A stretch of 64,000 nucleotides of DNA from Streptomyces piniterrae (GCF_005048155.1 NZ_SUMB01000013.1:62001-126000), one strand, 5' to 3'. Shown: positions 1-8,236, counted from the first letter of the stretch. A program made the numbers and translations. Notes: a model not told the origin generated them from the sequence alone.

Positions 1-64
1 TCTGGCCGATGCCGACGACGGCCACGGGCTCCTTGTGCGGCATGAGCCTCTCGTTATGCGGCAT
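1..64 (-). CDS. Thiolase-family protein, 5' end only (runs off the left edge)
   Basis: Only the first ~21 codons are in the window. They read MPHNERLMPHKEPVAVVGIG, and the VAVVGIG beta strand is typical of the start of thiolase / lipid-transfer (Ltp/SCP-x) proteins. A GAAGGAGAGG ribosome site lies 8 bases before the ATG at 64; a second in-frame ATG at 43 is possible but has a weaker site. The start lies inside the last codons of the preceding thiolase-fold gene (11-base overlap, other frame), so the two are translationally coupled. The pair probably works with the adjacent DUF35 protein. Substrate unknown; the catalytic residues lie outside the window. Confidence 0.7.
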   Translation of the reverse strand, partial: MPHNERLMPHKEPVAVVGIGQ

Positions 65-1106
65 GTCCCTCTCCTTCGAGGACGGCGACCAGGTTCTGCT
101 GCAGGCATGGGCCGGAGGTGGCGTGGGCCAGGGCGCGGTCCGACTCGCCCCGGTGGATGCGGGCGGCGGCTTCGCCGAGCCGGATGAGGCCGGCGGCCAT
201 GACGGGGTTGGCGGTGAGCGCGCCGCCCGAGGGGTTGACGGTCACGTCGTCGTCGAGCCGCAGCGCCCGGCGCAGTACGACCTCCTGGGAGGTGAAGGGG
301 GCGTGGAGTTCGGCGGTGTCGGCGGGCCGCGCGAAGGCGCCCGCGCGTTCGGCGGCCAGGCGCGTCGACGGCGATTCGGTGAGGTCCCGGACGCCCAGGC
401 TGTGCGCCTCGATGCGGTGGTCCAGGCCGCGTATCCAGGCGGGGCGGGCGCACAGGGCACGGGCGGTGTCCCCGGCGGCGAGGATCACGGCTGCCGCGCC
501 GTCGCTCACCGGCGGGCAGTCGCCGCGACGCAGCGGCCGCACGACGTAGTCCCCCATCGGGGCGGGGCCGCTGAGCTGCGCGTACGGGTTGGCGGCGGCG
601 TCCGTACGGCTGCGGGCCGCGACACCGGCCAGCGCCCGCTCGTCGGTGGCTCCCGCGTCGATCAGGGCCTGCGCCTGAAGCGCGGCCAGGGCGACGGAGT
701 CGGGCCACAGCGGCGCCACGTAGTACGGGTCCAGCTGCCGCGTCAGTACGTCGCGCAGTTCGCCCGGGGAGGACTTCCCGTAGGCGTAGACGAGGGCGGT
801 GTCGGCCTCACCGGTGAGGATCTTGACCCATGCCTCGTACAGCGCCCAGGCGCCGTCCATCTCGACATGCGACTCGGAGACCGGCGGCCACGCTCCCACG
901 CCGTCCAGTGCCATGGTGAAGGAGAAGGCCCGGCCGGCGAGGTAGTCGCTGGAGCCGGAGCAGACGAAGCCGAGGTCGGCGGTCTTCAGGCCGGTGCGGT
1001 CCAGTACCTCGTGGAGGACCGGCATCAGCATCTCCACCTCGGAGAGCTCATCGGAGGTCCGGCTGTGCGCGGTCTGCGCGAAGGCGACGATCGCCACGTC
1101 CCGCAT
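54..1106 (-). CDS. Thiolase-fold lipid-transfer-like (Ltp) protein
   Basis: A 350-residue thiolase-superfamily protein of the actinobacterial Ltp type. Visible are the N-terminal strand RDVAIVAFAQT, a CSGSSDYLAGR segment near residue 49, the C-terminal loop NPSGGALTANPVMAAG and a final SGPCLQQN loop. The nucleophilic Cys expected around residue 80-86 is missing (the segment reads ESHVEMDGAWAL), and the GHPxGxTG histidine loop is replaced. It therefore probably does not catalyse classical thiolysis. Ltp2-type relatives paired with DUF35 partners act as side-chain aldolases in steroid degradation; a similar C-C cleavage is an inference here. Its ATG at 1106 shares one base with the stop of the DUF35 gene (TGATG), and the next thiolase overlaps its 3' end. 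Confidence 0.8.
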   Translation of the reverse strand: MRDVAIVAFAQTAHSRTSDELSEVEMLMPVLHEVLDRTGLKTADLGFVCSGSSDYLAGRAFSFTMALDGVGAWPPVSESHVEMDGAWALYEAWVKILTGEADTALVYAYGKSSPGELRDVLTRQLDPYYVAPLWPDSVALAALQAQALIDAGATDERALAGVAARSRTDAAANPYAQLSGPAPMGDYVVRPLRRGDCPPVSDGAAAVILAAGDTARALCARPAWIRGLDHRIEAHSLGVRDLTESPSTRLAAERAGAFARPADTAELHAPFTSQEVVLRRALRLDDDVTVNPSGGALTANPVMAAGLIRLGEAAARIHRGESDRALAHATSGPCLQQNLVAVLEGEGHAA

Positions 1107-2098
1107 CAGATCAGCTCCTTGTAGCTGTCGTAGTCGGCGTCGGGCTCGCCGGTGGGGCGGTAGTGGTCGGGGAAGCGGGCGCCCTCGGTCCACACGGGCG
1201 CCACCCGCAGCCCCATCCGGACCTGGTCGTACGGGATGCCGCCGATGCGGGCGTGCAGCGCCAGGTCGGCGCCGTCCAGGGCGATATGGGCGTAGACGTA
1301 GGGGACTTCGATGTCGAGATTGCGGGCTTTGATGTTGACGATGCAGAAGGTGGTGACGGTGCCGTTCGGCCCCGCCTCCACCTGCTCGTCGGTGGCGACG
1401 CCGCAGGTGGGGCAGGCGCCGCGGGGCGGGACGTACACCTTGCGGCAGGCCGGGCAGCGCTCGCCGACGGTCCTGCGGTCGACGAGCGCGTTGAGATAGC
1501 GGCTCTGGGCCCGTCCGGGCGCGTAGGTGTAGTCGAGCCTGGCGGGGGCGATGATGCCGGTGACGGGGCCGGCGTCGGCGTTGGCGTCGGTGTCTGCGTT
1601 TGTCTCTGTGTCCGTGTCGGCGAACTCGCCGCTGTGGGCGGTGGGTTGACGCCCCGGCTCGCTGTCGTACGGCTCGAAGCAGGCGATGTCGGTGATGGCG
1701 CCGGTGCGCTCCTCGGCCCACCGGATGCGCACCCTCATCCCGCTGTGTACGGATTCCGCGCCGGGGGCGTCGAGGGCGTGCAGCAGGGCGGTGTCCGCGC
1801 CGTCCAGGGTGACCAGCGCCCAGGCGAAGGGGGTGCCCAGGGGCTGCCCGGGGCGGGGGCGGGCGTTCCAGGCCCAGGTGGTGACGGTGCCGGTGGTGCC
1901 GACCTCGACCAGCTCGCGGATCTCCTCGGCGGTGACCGGGTCGTATTCGGTGGGCGGTACGACCACCCGGCCGTCGCTCGCCCTGACGCCGAGGACGGTG
2001 CGTGCGCGGAGCCCGGTGAGGAAGGCGCTCTGGACGGGGCCGAGCGAGCGGGTGAACGGGAATTCCACGACGAGGGGCGCCGTGAGGACCTCTGGCAT
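1106..2098 (-). CDS. Tandem DUF35 OB-fold / zinc-ribbon protein
   Basis: 330 residues containing two DUF35 units. The first (~30-145) has an OB-fold (TTWAWNARPRPGQPLGTPF) but lacks zinc-ribbon cysteines. The second (~185-310) has an intact ribbon, CPAC-x12-CPTC, followed by its OB-fold. They are joined by a short Asp/Thr-rich linker (TDTETNADTDANAD) that looks like an expanded repeat. DUF35 proteins bind thiolase-fold partners (ChsH2-Ltp2 style) and are thought to position acyl-CoA, which fits the Ltp gene coupled directly downstream. ATG at 2098 is preceded by AAGGAG. The substrate of the complex is unknown. Confidence 0.85.
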   Translation of the reverse strand: MPEVLTAPLVVEFPFTRSLGPVQSAFLTGLRARTVLGVRASDGRVVVPPTEYDPVTAEEIRELVEVGTTGTVTTWAWNARPRPGQPLGTPFAWALVTLDGADTALLHALDAPGAESVHSGMRVRIRWAEERTGAITDIACFEPYDSEPGRQPTAHSGEFADTDTETNADTDANADAGPVTGIIAPARLDYTYAPGRAQSRYLNALVDRRTVGERCPACRKVYVPPRGACPTCGVATDEQVEAGPNGTVTTFCIVNIKARNLDIEVPYVYAHIALDGADLALHARIGGIPYDQVRMGLRVAPVWTEGARFPDHYRPTGEPDADYDSYKELI

Positions 2099-2148
2099 AC
2101 GGGACTCCTTGAGCTCCGTGGGCTGGGGGGCTGCGGGGGCCTGGGGGG

Positions 2149-3033
2149 TCAGGCGCGCCGGTAGACGGGCGGGCGTTTCTCCGCGAAGGCCGAGGCGCCT
2201 TCCTTGGCGTCGGCGGTGTCGAAGATCGGCCAGCCGCGGGCGAGTTCGGCCGCCAGGCCGTCCGTCTCGGTCATCTCGGCGGTCTCGTAGACGGACGCCT
2301 TGACGGCTTCGACGGCGAGCGGCCCGCAGGCGTTGATCCGCTCGGCGATCTCCAGGGCCTTCTCCCGTGCGGTGCCGTCGGGGACGACATGGCCGATCAG
2401 ACCGATCCGTTCGGCCTCCGCGGCGGTGTACGGGCGGCCGGTGAGCAGCATTTCCAGGGCGTGGGTGCGGGGGATCTGGCGCGGGAGGCGGACCGTGGAG
2501 CCGCCGATGGGGAACAGGCCGCGCCGGACCTCGAAGAGCCCGAAGGTGGCGCTCTCACCGGCCACCCGGATGTCGGTGCCCTGGAGGATCTCCGTACCGC
2601 CGGCCACGCAGTGGCCCTCGACGGCGGCGATCACCGGCTTACGGGGGCGGTGGTGACGCAGCATCGCCTTCCAGTGCAGATCGGGGTCGGCCTTGAGGCG
2701 GTCGCGGTACCGCTCCCCCGCCATGCCCTTGCCGGCCAGGGCCTTGAGGTCCATACCGGCGCAGAACGCGCCGCCCGCGCCGGTCAGGACGACCGAGCGG
2801 ATCCCGTCGTCCTCGTCGGCCTCGATCCAGCCGTCGTACAGGCCCACCAGCATCGACAGCGAGAGCGCGTTCTTCGCCTCCGGCCGGTTGAGCGTGAGCA
2901 CCAGCGTGGCGCCGACGCGCTCGACCGTCAGATGTTCCGTCCCATGCGCCGTGCCATGTTCGGTCCCGTGCGGCGTGCCATGTTCCGACCCGTGTTCCGT
3001 GCCATGTTCCGTGCCATGTTCCGTGCCACCCAT
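2149..3033 (-). CDS. Enoyl-CoA hydratase / crotonase with (GTEH)8 N-terminal repeat
   Basis: 294 residues, crotonase fold. The oxyanion-hole segments GAFCAGMD and AVEGHCVAGG are intact and both usual catalytic glutamates are present (AGGTEIL and FEVRRGLFP), so it should be an active enoyl-CoA hydratase, or an isomerase. It would act on the acyl-CoA handled by the neighbouring Ltp/DUF35/synthetase genes. The first ~34 residues are not part of the family fold: they are eight tetrapeptides of GTEH type (GSEH, GTPH and GTAH variants) encoded by a 12-bp tandem repeat, placing a His every fourth residue. A GGGAGGA ribosome site precedes ATG 3033. The gene ends 50 bp before the DUF35 start, consistent with one operon. 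Confidence 0.9.
   Translation of the reverse strand: MGGTEHGTEHGTEHGSEHGTPHGTEHGTAHGTEHLTVERVGATLVLTLNRPEAKNALSLSMLVGLYDGWIEADEDDGIRSVVLTGAGGAFCAGMDLKALAGKGMAGERYRDRLKADPDLHWKAMLRHHRPRKPVIAAVEGHCVAGGTEILQGTDIRVAGESATFGLFEVRRGLFPIGGSTVRLPRQIPRTHALEMLLTGRPYTAAEAERIGLIGHVVPDGTAREKALEIAERINACGPLAVEAVKASVYETAEMTETDGLAAELARGWPIFDTADAKEGASAFAEKRPPVYRRA
2932..3027 (-). repeat. 12-bp coding tandem repeat, 8 units (GTEH)
   Basis: Eight consecutive 12-bp units close to GGCACGGAACAT sit directly after the first two codons of the crotonase gene and stay in frame. Units differ at one to three positions. Likely a slippage-expanded minisatellite. Confidence 0.9.
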
Positions 3034-3097
3034 GGACGTCCTCCCGTCTCAGACCTAGAACAGGTTGCAGTAGCCGTACCCCGACTTCAAGAGTTTT

Positions 3098-3112
3098 CTG
3101 ACAGGTAGTCAG
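3098..3112. promoter_or_regulatory. Inverted repeat CTGAC-N5-GTCAG in a divergent promoter
   Basis: The 162-bp gap between the crotonase operon (minus) and the acyl-CoA synthetase (plus) contains CTGACAGGTAGTCAG, a perfect 5-bp-arm inverted repeat. Its size and place suit a TetR-type acyl-CoA-responsive operator serving both directions. No regulator gene is adjacent, so assignment is inference. Confidence 0.45.
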
Positions 3113-3195
3113 TTTTCTTCGCCGTGGGCCTTCCCTGCTCCCGCCACCGGCGCTCTAATGACCGCCAAGCCGACGCCGCCCGGTCTGGAGGAGAC

Positions 3196-4842
3196 ATGGA
3201 GTACAACCTCGCCGACCTCTTCGAGTCGATCGTCGACACGGTCCCCGACCGCGAGGCGCTGGTGTACGCCGACCATCCCGGAACCGGCGCCGAACGGCGG
3301 CTGACGTACGCGGAGCTGGACCGCGCCGCCAACCGCCTCGCCCACCACCTGAGCGACCACGGCATCGGCCCCGGCGACCACGTCGGGATGCACCTCTACA
3401 ACGGCGTCGCCTACCTCCAGGCCGTCTACGCCTGCCTGAAGATCCGCGCCGTACCGGTGAACGTCAACTACCGCTACGTCGAGGAGGAGTTGGTCTACCT
3501 CTACCGGGACGCCGACCTGGTGGCGCTGGTCTTCGACGCGGAGTTCACCGACCGGGTGGCCGCCGCCCTCCCCCACACCCCGAAGCTGCGGCACCTCATA
3601 CGGGTCGGCACACCACCCGCCGGCGCCCCCGAACCCCACCTTCCGCCCGTCCCGCTCGCCGAGGCCGAGGCCGCCGGATCACCCGCGCGCGGCTTCGGCC
3701 CGCGGTCCGCCGACGACCAGATCATCATCTACACCGGCGGCACCACCGGGATGCCCAAGGGCGTGATGTGGCGCCACAAGGACATCTTCTTCTCCGGGAT
3801 GGGCGGCGGAGCACCGACCGGCGAGCCGGTGAAACGGCCGCATGAGCTGGCCGAACGGGTCGCGGCGGGCGGTGAGGGCATCGTCTTCTTCCCCACTCCC
3901 CCACTGATGCACGGCACCTCCACCCTCACCGCGTTCATCGCCTTCCACTTCGGCCAGAAGGTCGTACTCCACCGCAAATACGTGCCCGAAGAGGTGCTGC
4001 GGACCATCGCACGCGAGAAGGTCACCAGCGTCTCGCTGGTCGGCGACGCCATGCTGCGCCCGCTCGTCGACGCGCTCGGCGGCCCCCTCAAGGGCACCGA
4101 CTGCTCCTCCCTCTTCAGCGTCAGCAGCTCCGGCGCGATCCTCTCGGAGACGGTACGCGCCCAGTTCAGCGCGCTCGTCCCGAACGTGATGCTGCTGAAC
4201 AACTTCGGCTCGTCGGAATCCGGTTTCAACGGCACCGCGACGGACGACTCGGGCCCGGACCGGGGCTTCCGGCTACGGGTCAACTCCCGTATGGCGGTGG
4301 TGGATCCGGCGACCCACGAGTTGGCGCCGGCCGGCGAGGTGGGCCGTCTCGCCCTCCGCGGACACGTACCGCTCGGCTACTACAACGACCCGAAGAAGAC
4401 CGCGGAGACGTTCTTCGAGGCACACGGCGACCGCTGGGTGCTGCTGGGCGATATGGCGACCGTCGACGACGAGGGCATCGTCACCGTCCTCGGCCGCGGC
4501 TCGCAGTGCATCAACTCCGGCGGCGAGAAGGTCTATCCGGAAGAGGTCGAACAGGCACTGAAGGCCCATCCGGACGTATACGACGCACTGGTGGCCGGCG
4601 TACCGGACGAACGCTGGGGCAACCGCGTCGCCGCCGTCGTCCAACTCCGCGACGGCAGCGGCCCATTGGACCTCGACGGCATCCAGACCCACTGCCGCAC
4701 CCGGCTGGCCGGCTACAAGATCCCCCGCGCCGTCGTCTTCACCGACCACATCCAGCGCTCCCCCAGCGGCAAGGCGGACTACCGCTGGGCGAAGGCGGTG
4801 GCGGCAGGCGAACGCGAGGGGGCGGGGGGACGGGAGGGGTAA
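3196..4842 (+). CDS. Acyl-CoA synthetase (AMP-forming, FadD type)
   Basis: 548 residues of the ANL superfamily; converts a carboxylic acid plus ATP and CoA to acyl-CoA via acyl-AMP. Motifs in order: P-loop YTGGTTGMPKGV (~179-190), NNFGSSESGF (~335), LLGDMATVDDEG (~415), and the C-terminal lysine segment PSGKADYRW (~525). ATG 3196 is chosen because GGAGGAG lies 5 bases upstream; the open frame extends to 3124 without a site. Divergent from the crotonase/DUF35/Ltp operon, it would supply that operon's acyl-CoA. Closest in style to FadD enzymes of actinobacterial steroid/branched-acyl pathways; the natural acid cannot be deduced. Confidence 0.9.
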   Translation: MEYNLADLFESIVDTVPDREALVYADHPGTGAERRLTYAELDRAANRLAHHLSDHGIGPGDHVGMHLYNGVAYLQAVYACLKIRAVPVNVNYRYVEEELVYLYRDADLVALVFDAEFTDRVAAALPHTPKLRHLIRVGTPPAGAPEPHLPPVPLAEAEAAGSPARGFGPRSADDQIIIYTGGTTGMPKGVMWRHKDIFFSGMGGGAPTGEPVKRPHELAERVAAGGEGIVFFPTPPLMHGTSTLTAFIAFHFGQKVVLHRKYVPEEVLRTIAREKVTSVSLVGDAMLRPLVDALGGPLKGTDCSSLFSVSSSGAILSETVRAQFSALVPNVMLLNNFGSSESGFNGTATDDSGPDRGFRLRVNSRMAVVDPATHELAPAGEVGRLALRGHVPLGYYNDPKKTAETFFEAHGDRWVLLGDMATVDDEGIVTVLGRGSQCINSGGEKVYPEEVEQALKAHPDVYDALVAGVPDERWGNRVAAVVQLRDGSGPLDLDGIQTHCRTRLAGYKIPRAVVFTDHIQRSPSGKADYRWAKAVAAGEREGAGGREG

Positions 4843-4941
4843 CAGGGGACGGGAGGGGCTGCGGGGGAACGCGCGGACCGAGGGGCGAAGGGCAGGAGCA
4901 GCTCCCGGCCGACTGCCGCCGACCTCCGAGGCCTGGCTCCT

Positions 4942-5577
4942 TCATCCCTCTCCGCCATCCCCATCAACACAGACGGAGGGCAGGGCGCGGGCCAGGGCTC
5001 CCGTGTGCAGACCGTCGAGGCGCCGCTCGTGACGTACACGCACGGCTGCGGCCGCCAACACCGGCCCGCAGGACGGCGCGGAGCGCGCGTCGGCAGACCC
5101 CGCGATCGCCCGCACCAACTCACCACTAATGCGATTGATCTCCTTGCGGACCTCACCGAGATCCGGGCGCTCGGTCGGCGCCTGGGAGGGGTCCGCGTCC
5201 CACACGCGATGCAGTCCGCGCTGGACGACCTTGCTCGCCTCGATCTGATCCCGGAAGATCCGCACCGTCACCACCGGATCGGCACCCAGCCGACGCGCCT
5301 GCTCGGCAACCGCGTCCAGCACCTGCCGCTCACGCACCGGGTCGTCGATCGGGCTCCCGGTCCCCCACTTGGCCGCGGCAACCAGATCACTGATCGCCAG
5401 CCGCTCGGCGGACAGGACGGCAATCGGACGGAGCCGGGCGTACGGAGAGTGCACTGAGGTGATCGCGGCGGCTCCCCGCACCAACTCACCCGAGGGCGCC
5501 GCGACGGCCCCGGAACCGCCCCCCGCCAGGAGCAAAGCGACGCCGGCACCGGCAATCCACGTACGACACCTCAACAT
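4942..5577 (-). CDS. aroQ: Secreted chorismate mutase, AroQ-gamma type
   Basis: 211 residues starting MLRCRTWIAGAG, with a hydrophobic signal peptide ending near AVAAP (~29). The mature part matches the exported M. tuberculosis-type chorismate mutase: DLVAAAKWGTGSPIDDPVRE with the catalytic Lys, then QVLDAVAEQARRLGADP, VRIFRDQIEASK and a downstream helix. It rearranges chorismate to prephenate, but outside the membrane. ATG 5577 is chosen because it puts the signal peptide at the N-terminus; the frame stays open to 5865 without sense. No aromatic-biosynthesis gene is next to it. The exported role is unexplained for this family. The upstream gap carries a pyrimidine tract and a 17-bp palindrome. 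Confidence 0.88.
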   Translation of the reverse strand: MLRCRTWIAGAGVALLLAGGGSGAVAAPSGELVRGAAAITSVHSPYARLRPIAVLSAERLAISDLVAAAKWGTGSPIDDPVRERQVLDAVAEQARRLGADPVVTVRIFRDQIEASKVVQRGLHRVWDADPSQAPTERPDLGEVRKEINRISGELVRAIAGSADARSAPSCGPVLAAAAVRVRHERRLDGLHTGALARALPSVCVDGDGGEG

Positions 5578-5673
5578 CAAGCCGATCAGCCGCACAGCGA
5601 GCCTCCCTCGGTATCGGACGTCCTTCTCACTCGTAGACCACACCGAGCCTAGACCCACCCGACGGATCCGTGA

Positions 5674-5703
5674 GGAATTAATTACGGTCCGTAATTGTTG
5701 CCG
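5674..5703 (-). promoter_or_regulatory. GGCAAC box, copy 1 (upstream of aroQ), with a 17-bp palindrome
   Basis: Read on the minus strand, GGCAACAATTACGG is followed by ACCGTAATT and AATTCC. The inner part AATTACGG-N-CCGTAATT is a palindrome broken only at its centre. Two related boxes lie at 28983-29014 and 38564-38595, each at the 3' end of a pyrimidine-rich tract and upstream of a gene read in the same direction. This copy is the most diverged of the three. The binding factor is unknown. Confidence 0.5.
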
Positions 5704-5923
5704 TAACAAGGAAGAAGGAGGCGAGGCAGCGAGGCAGAGGCACAAGGCGCGACCGAGCCGACAGAGAAGGCGGGAGCGCGCAAGAGGAGCGAGTGCGCGC
5801 AAGAGAGGGGGCGCGCACCGGACAACCAAAGACGCGAGCACACCTCGACGGACGACGCCCCGCATTGCCGCGCACGCCCCTTGACGTCCCCGGCGCGCGC
5901 TGATTACTTGGATCCGCGCTCAG

Positions 5924-5941
5924 CTACCGAATGATCGGTAG
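5924..5941. promoter_or_regulatory. TetR-type operator candidate upstream of paaK
   Basis: CTACCGA-ATGA-TCGGTAG is a perfect inverted repeat with 7-bp arms, 37 bp before the paaK start. The ACCG-N6-CGGT core resembles PaaR (TetR family) sites in actinobacterial phenylacetate operons, so phenylacetyl-CoA-responsive control is plausible. No paaR gene is adjacent. Confidence 0.6.
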
Positions 5942-5978
5942 GTCAAGATGAGAGCGGTGACGAGGACGGTGACACTGC

Positions 5979-7310
5979 ATGCGGGAAGCGGCTGCGGGCG
6001 GCGGCGAGACGTTCGACGAAGCGGAGAAACTCTCCGTGGACGCATTGCGGGAACTACAACTCACCCGGCTGCGCGCCTCGTTGCGCCATGCCTACGACCA
6101 CGTCCCGTTCTACCGCGAGTCCTTCGACCGGGCCGGGGTGCAGCCGGAGGACTGCCGCTCGCTGGGGGATCTCGCCCGGTTCCCGTTCACCACCAAGGAT
6201 GATCTGCGAGCCAACTACCCGTTCGGGATGTTCGCCGTACCCCGGGGCGAGGTGCGCCGCATCCACGCCTCCAGCGGCACCACAGGCCGCCCGACCGTGG
6301 TCGGCTACACCGAGCGTGACCTGTCGACCTGGGCGGATGTCGTCGCCCGATCGATCCACGCGGCCGGCGGGCGTCCCGGGCACACCGTCCATATCGCGTA
6401 CGGATATGGGCTGTTCACCGGCGGTCTGGGGGCGCACTACGGCGCGGAGCGGCTCGGGTGCACGGTCGTGCCCGCGTCCGGCGGGATGACCGGCCGGCAG
6501 GTGCAGATCATTCAGGACTTCCGCCCCGAGATCATCATGGTGACGCCGTCCTACATGCTCACGCTGCTGGACGAGTTCGAGCGGCAGGGCGTCGATCCCC
6601 GTAAGACCTCCCTGAAGGTGGGCATCTTCGGTGCCGAGCCGTGGACGCAGGAGATGCGCCGGGAGATCGAGGAGCGGTTCGCGATCGACGCGGTGGACAT
6701 CTACGGCCTGTCGGAGGTCATGGGGCCGGGCGTCGCCCAGGAGTGTGTGGAGACCAAGGACGGGCTGCACATCTGGGAGGACCATTTCTACCCGGAGGTG
6801 GTCGACCCGATCACCGGCGAGGTGTTGCCGGACGGTGAGCACGGTGAACTGGTCTTCACCTCGCTCACCAAGGAAGCGATGCCGGTCGTCCGCTATCGCA
6901 CCCGTGATCTGACGCGGCTGCTGCCGGGTACGGCGCGGGCCGCTTTCCGTCGCATGGAGAAGATCACCGGGCGCAGCGACGACATGATCATTCTGCGCGG
7001 GGTCAATCTCTTCCCCGCGCAGATCGAGGAGATCGTGCTCCGTACCCCGGGTGTCGCCCCGCATTTCCAGCTGCGGCTGACCCGCGAGGGCAGGATGGAC
7101 CAGCTGACCGTACGCGCCGAGGCCCGCCCGGACGCGTCCCCTGAGGAACGCGCGGCGGCCGTCGGCCGGATCGCACGCGGCGTCAAGGACGGTATCGGGG
7201 TGTCGGTCGGGGTCGAGATCGTGGCACCGGAGACGCTGGAGCGCTCGGTGGGCAAGATCAAGCGCATTGTCGATGCGCGGCCACGGGACGAGTCCGAGTC
7301 GAGGCCGTGA
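5979..7310 (+). CDS. paaK: Phenylacetate-CoA ligase
   Basis: 443 residues of the PaaK branch of adenylating enzymes: N-terminal LRHAYDHVPFYRESFDRAG, P-loop ASSGTTGRPTVVGYT (~97-111), YGLSEVMGPGVAQEC (~242), LTRLLPGT, GRSDDMIILRGVNLFP (~331) and the C-terminal SVGKIKRIVD lysine segment. It activates phenylacetate (ATP, CoA) to phenylacetyl-CoA, the first step of aerobic phenylacetate degradation. No paaABCDE epoxidase genes are in the window, so the gene stands alone here, as solitary paaK genes sometimes do. ATG 5979 follows a moderate GAGGACGG site. The 3' end runs into a 21-22-bp tandem repeat, which also encodes part of the C-terminal tail. Confidence 0.92.
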   Translation: MREAAAGGGETFDEAEKLSVDALRELQLTRLRASLRHAYDHVPFYRESFDRAGVQPEDCRSLGDLARFPFTTKDDLRANYPFGMFAVPRGEVRRIHASSGTTGRPTVVGYTERDLSTWADVVARSIHAAGGRPGHTVHIAYGYGLFTGGLGAHYGAERLGCTVVPASGGMTGRQVQIIQDFRPEIIMVTPSYMLTLLDEFERQGVDPRKTSLKVGIFGAEPWTQEMRREIEERFAIDAVDIYGLSEVMGPGVAQECVETKDGLHIWEDHFYPEVVDPITGEVLPDGEHGELVFTSLTKEAMPVVRYRTRDLTRLLPGTARAAFRRMEKITGRSDDMIILRGVNLFPAQIEEIVLRTPGVAPHFQLRLTREGRMDQLTVRAEARPDASPEERAAAVGRIARGVKDGIGVSVGVEIVAPETLERSVGKIKRIVDARPRDESESRP

Positions 7311-7385
7311 GGGACGAGTCAAGGCCGTGAGGGACGAGTTGAGGTCGTGAGGGACGAGTTGAGGTCGTGAGGGAGGGGTCGATGT
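7303..7385 (+). repeat. 21-22-bp tandem repeat, ~4 units
   Basis: Four near-identical units of the form GGCCGTGAGGGACGAGTC / GGTCGTGAGGGACGAGTTGA overlap the paaK stop codon and run to about 7385. Units are directly adjacent with no unique spacers, so this is not a CRISPR array. Confidence 0.85.
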
Positions 7386-7403
7386 CGTCGGGTGTTCGTG
7401 GTC

Positions 7404-8204
7404 TCACGTCATCGTCGGGTCTCCCTTGATCAGGGCGAAGGTGGCGCCTTCGGGGTCGTTGAGCATGGCCAGGCGGCCGACGCCCGGGGCGTCCATCGGG
7501 GGGATCAGGGTGGTGGCGCCGTTTTCGGTGGCCTTGGCGAAGGTGGCGTCGCAGTCGGTCACGCCGAAGTACGGGTGCCATTCCGATGTCGAGCCGGCCG
7601 CCAGGTGAGCCTCCTGGAGTTGCATGATGCCGCCCTGGCCCGTGTCATCGCCCTTCCCGCCGCCGGGCGAGGAGACGACGGAGTAGACCAGGTCGCCGCC
7701 CATCTGCATGTCCTGGTAGTTCCAGGAGAAGACCGAGTGGTAGAAGTCCTTCGCGGCGGCCGCGTCGGTGGTGTACAGCTCGGTCCAGCAGAGCGTGTCC
7801 GGCTCCATGACGGCTTCCAGGCCCTTGACGTCGCCCGGCTGCCAGACGGCGAACTCGGCGCCCGTCGGGTCGGTGAATCCGGCCAGCCGGCCGGCGGTGA
7901 AGACGTCCATCGGCGGGACGCGGACGGAGCCGCCGGCCTGCTCCACGGATTTGAGGGTGGCGTCGGCGTCGGGGGTGTGAAAGTACGCCGTCCAGGCGGG
8001 GTTCGCGCCCTCCTCGGTACACGGGCCCACGGCGCCGACGGTCTTGCCGTCGAGCTGGAAGAAGCCGTAGCCGCCGGCATCCGGGCCGGCCGACTGGAAG
8101 GTCCAGCCGAACACGGTGGTGTAGAAGGCGACGGTGGCGTCGATGTCGCGCGCGCCGAGGTCGATCCAGTTCGGCGTGCCCGGGACGTAATGGGTCGTCA
8201 GCAT
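7404..8204 (-). CDS. Two-domain VOC (glyoxalase-like) protein, Cfp30B type
   Basis: 266 residues with two vicinal-oxygen-chelate units (~8-125 and ~140-260), each beginning PNWIDLGARD or CWTELYTTD and containing a VFGW/VFSWNY segment. The layout matches the actinobacterial '27 kDa antigen Cfp30B' family, whose reaction is not established. ATG 8204 is preceded by GGAGGAGC. A homologue of similar design lies at 21667-22431. The upstream 250 bp are made of degenerate G/T-rich repeats. It may be a metal-dependent lyase or dioxygenase; partner genes give no hint. Confidence 0.85.
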   Translation of the reverse strand: MLTTHYVPGTPNWIDLGARDIDATVAFYTTVFGWTFQSAGPDAGGYGFFQLDGKTVGAVGPCTEEGANPAWTAYFHTPDADATLKSVEQAGGSVRVPPMDVFTAGRLAGFTDPTGAEFAVWQPGDVKGLEAVMEPDTLCWTELYTTDAAAAKDFYHSVFSWNYQDMQMGGDLVYSVVSSPGGGKGDDTGQGGIMQLQEAHLAAGSTSEWHPYFGVTDCDATFAKATENGATTLIPPMDAPGVGRLAMLNDPEGATFALIKGDPTMT

Positions 8205-8236
8205 GGGTCCTGCTCCTCCGGTGTGCTGGGCTGGTG

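Larger units (their letters stand above)
5578..5978. other. Divergent intergenic region between aroQ and paaK
   Basis: 401 bp without a convincing gene. From the aroQ side (minus strand) it holds a pyrimidine-rich tract (about 5703-5870) that ends in the GGCAAC box and palindrome at 5674-5703. On the paaK side it holds an 18-bp inverted repeat at 5924-5941. Confidence 0.8.

Noticed and set aside
7303..7385. Repeat array considered as CRISPR
   Set aside because: Units are contiguous and degenerate, with no spacers and no cas genes.
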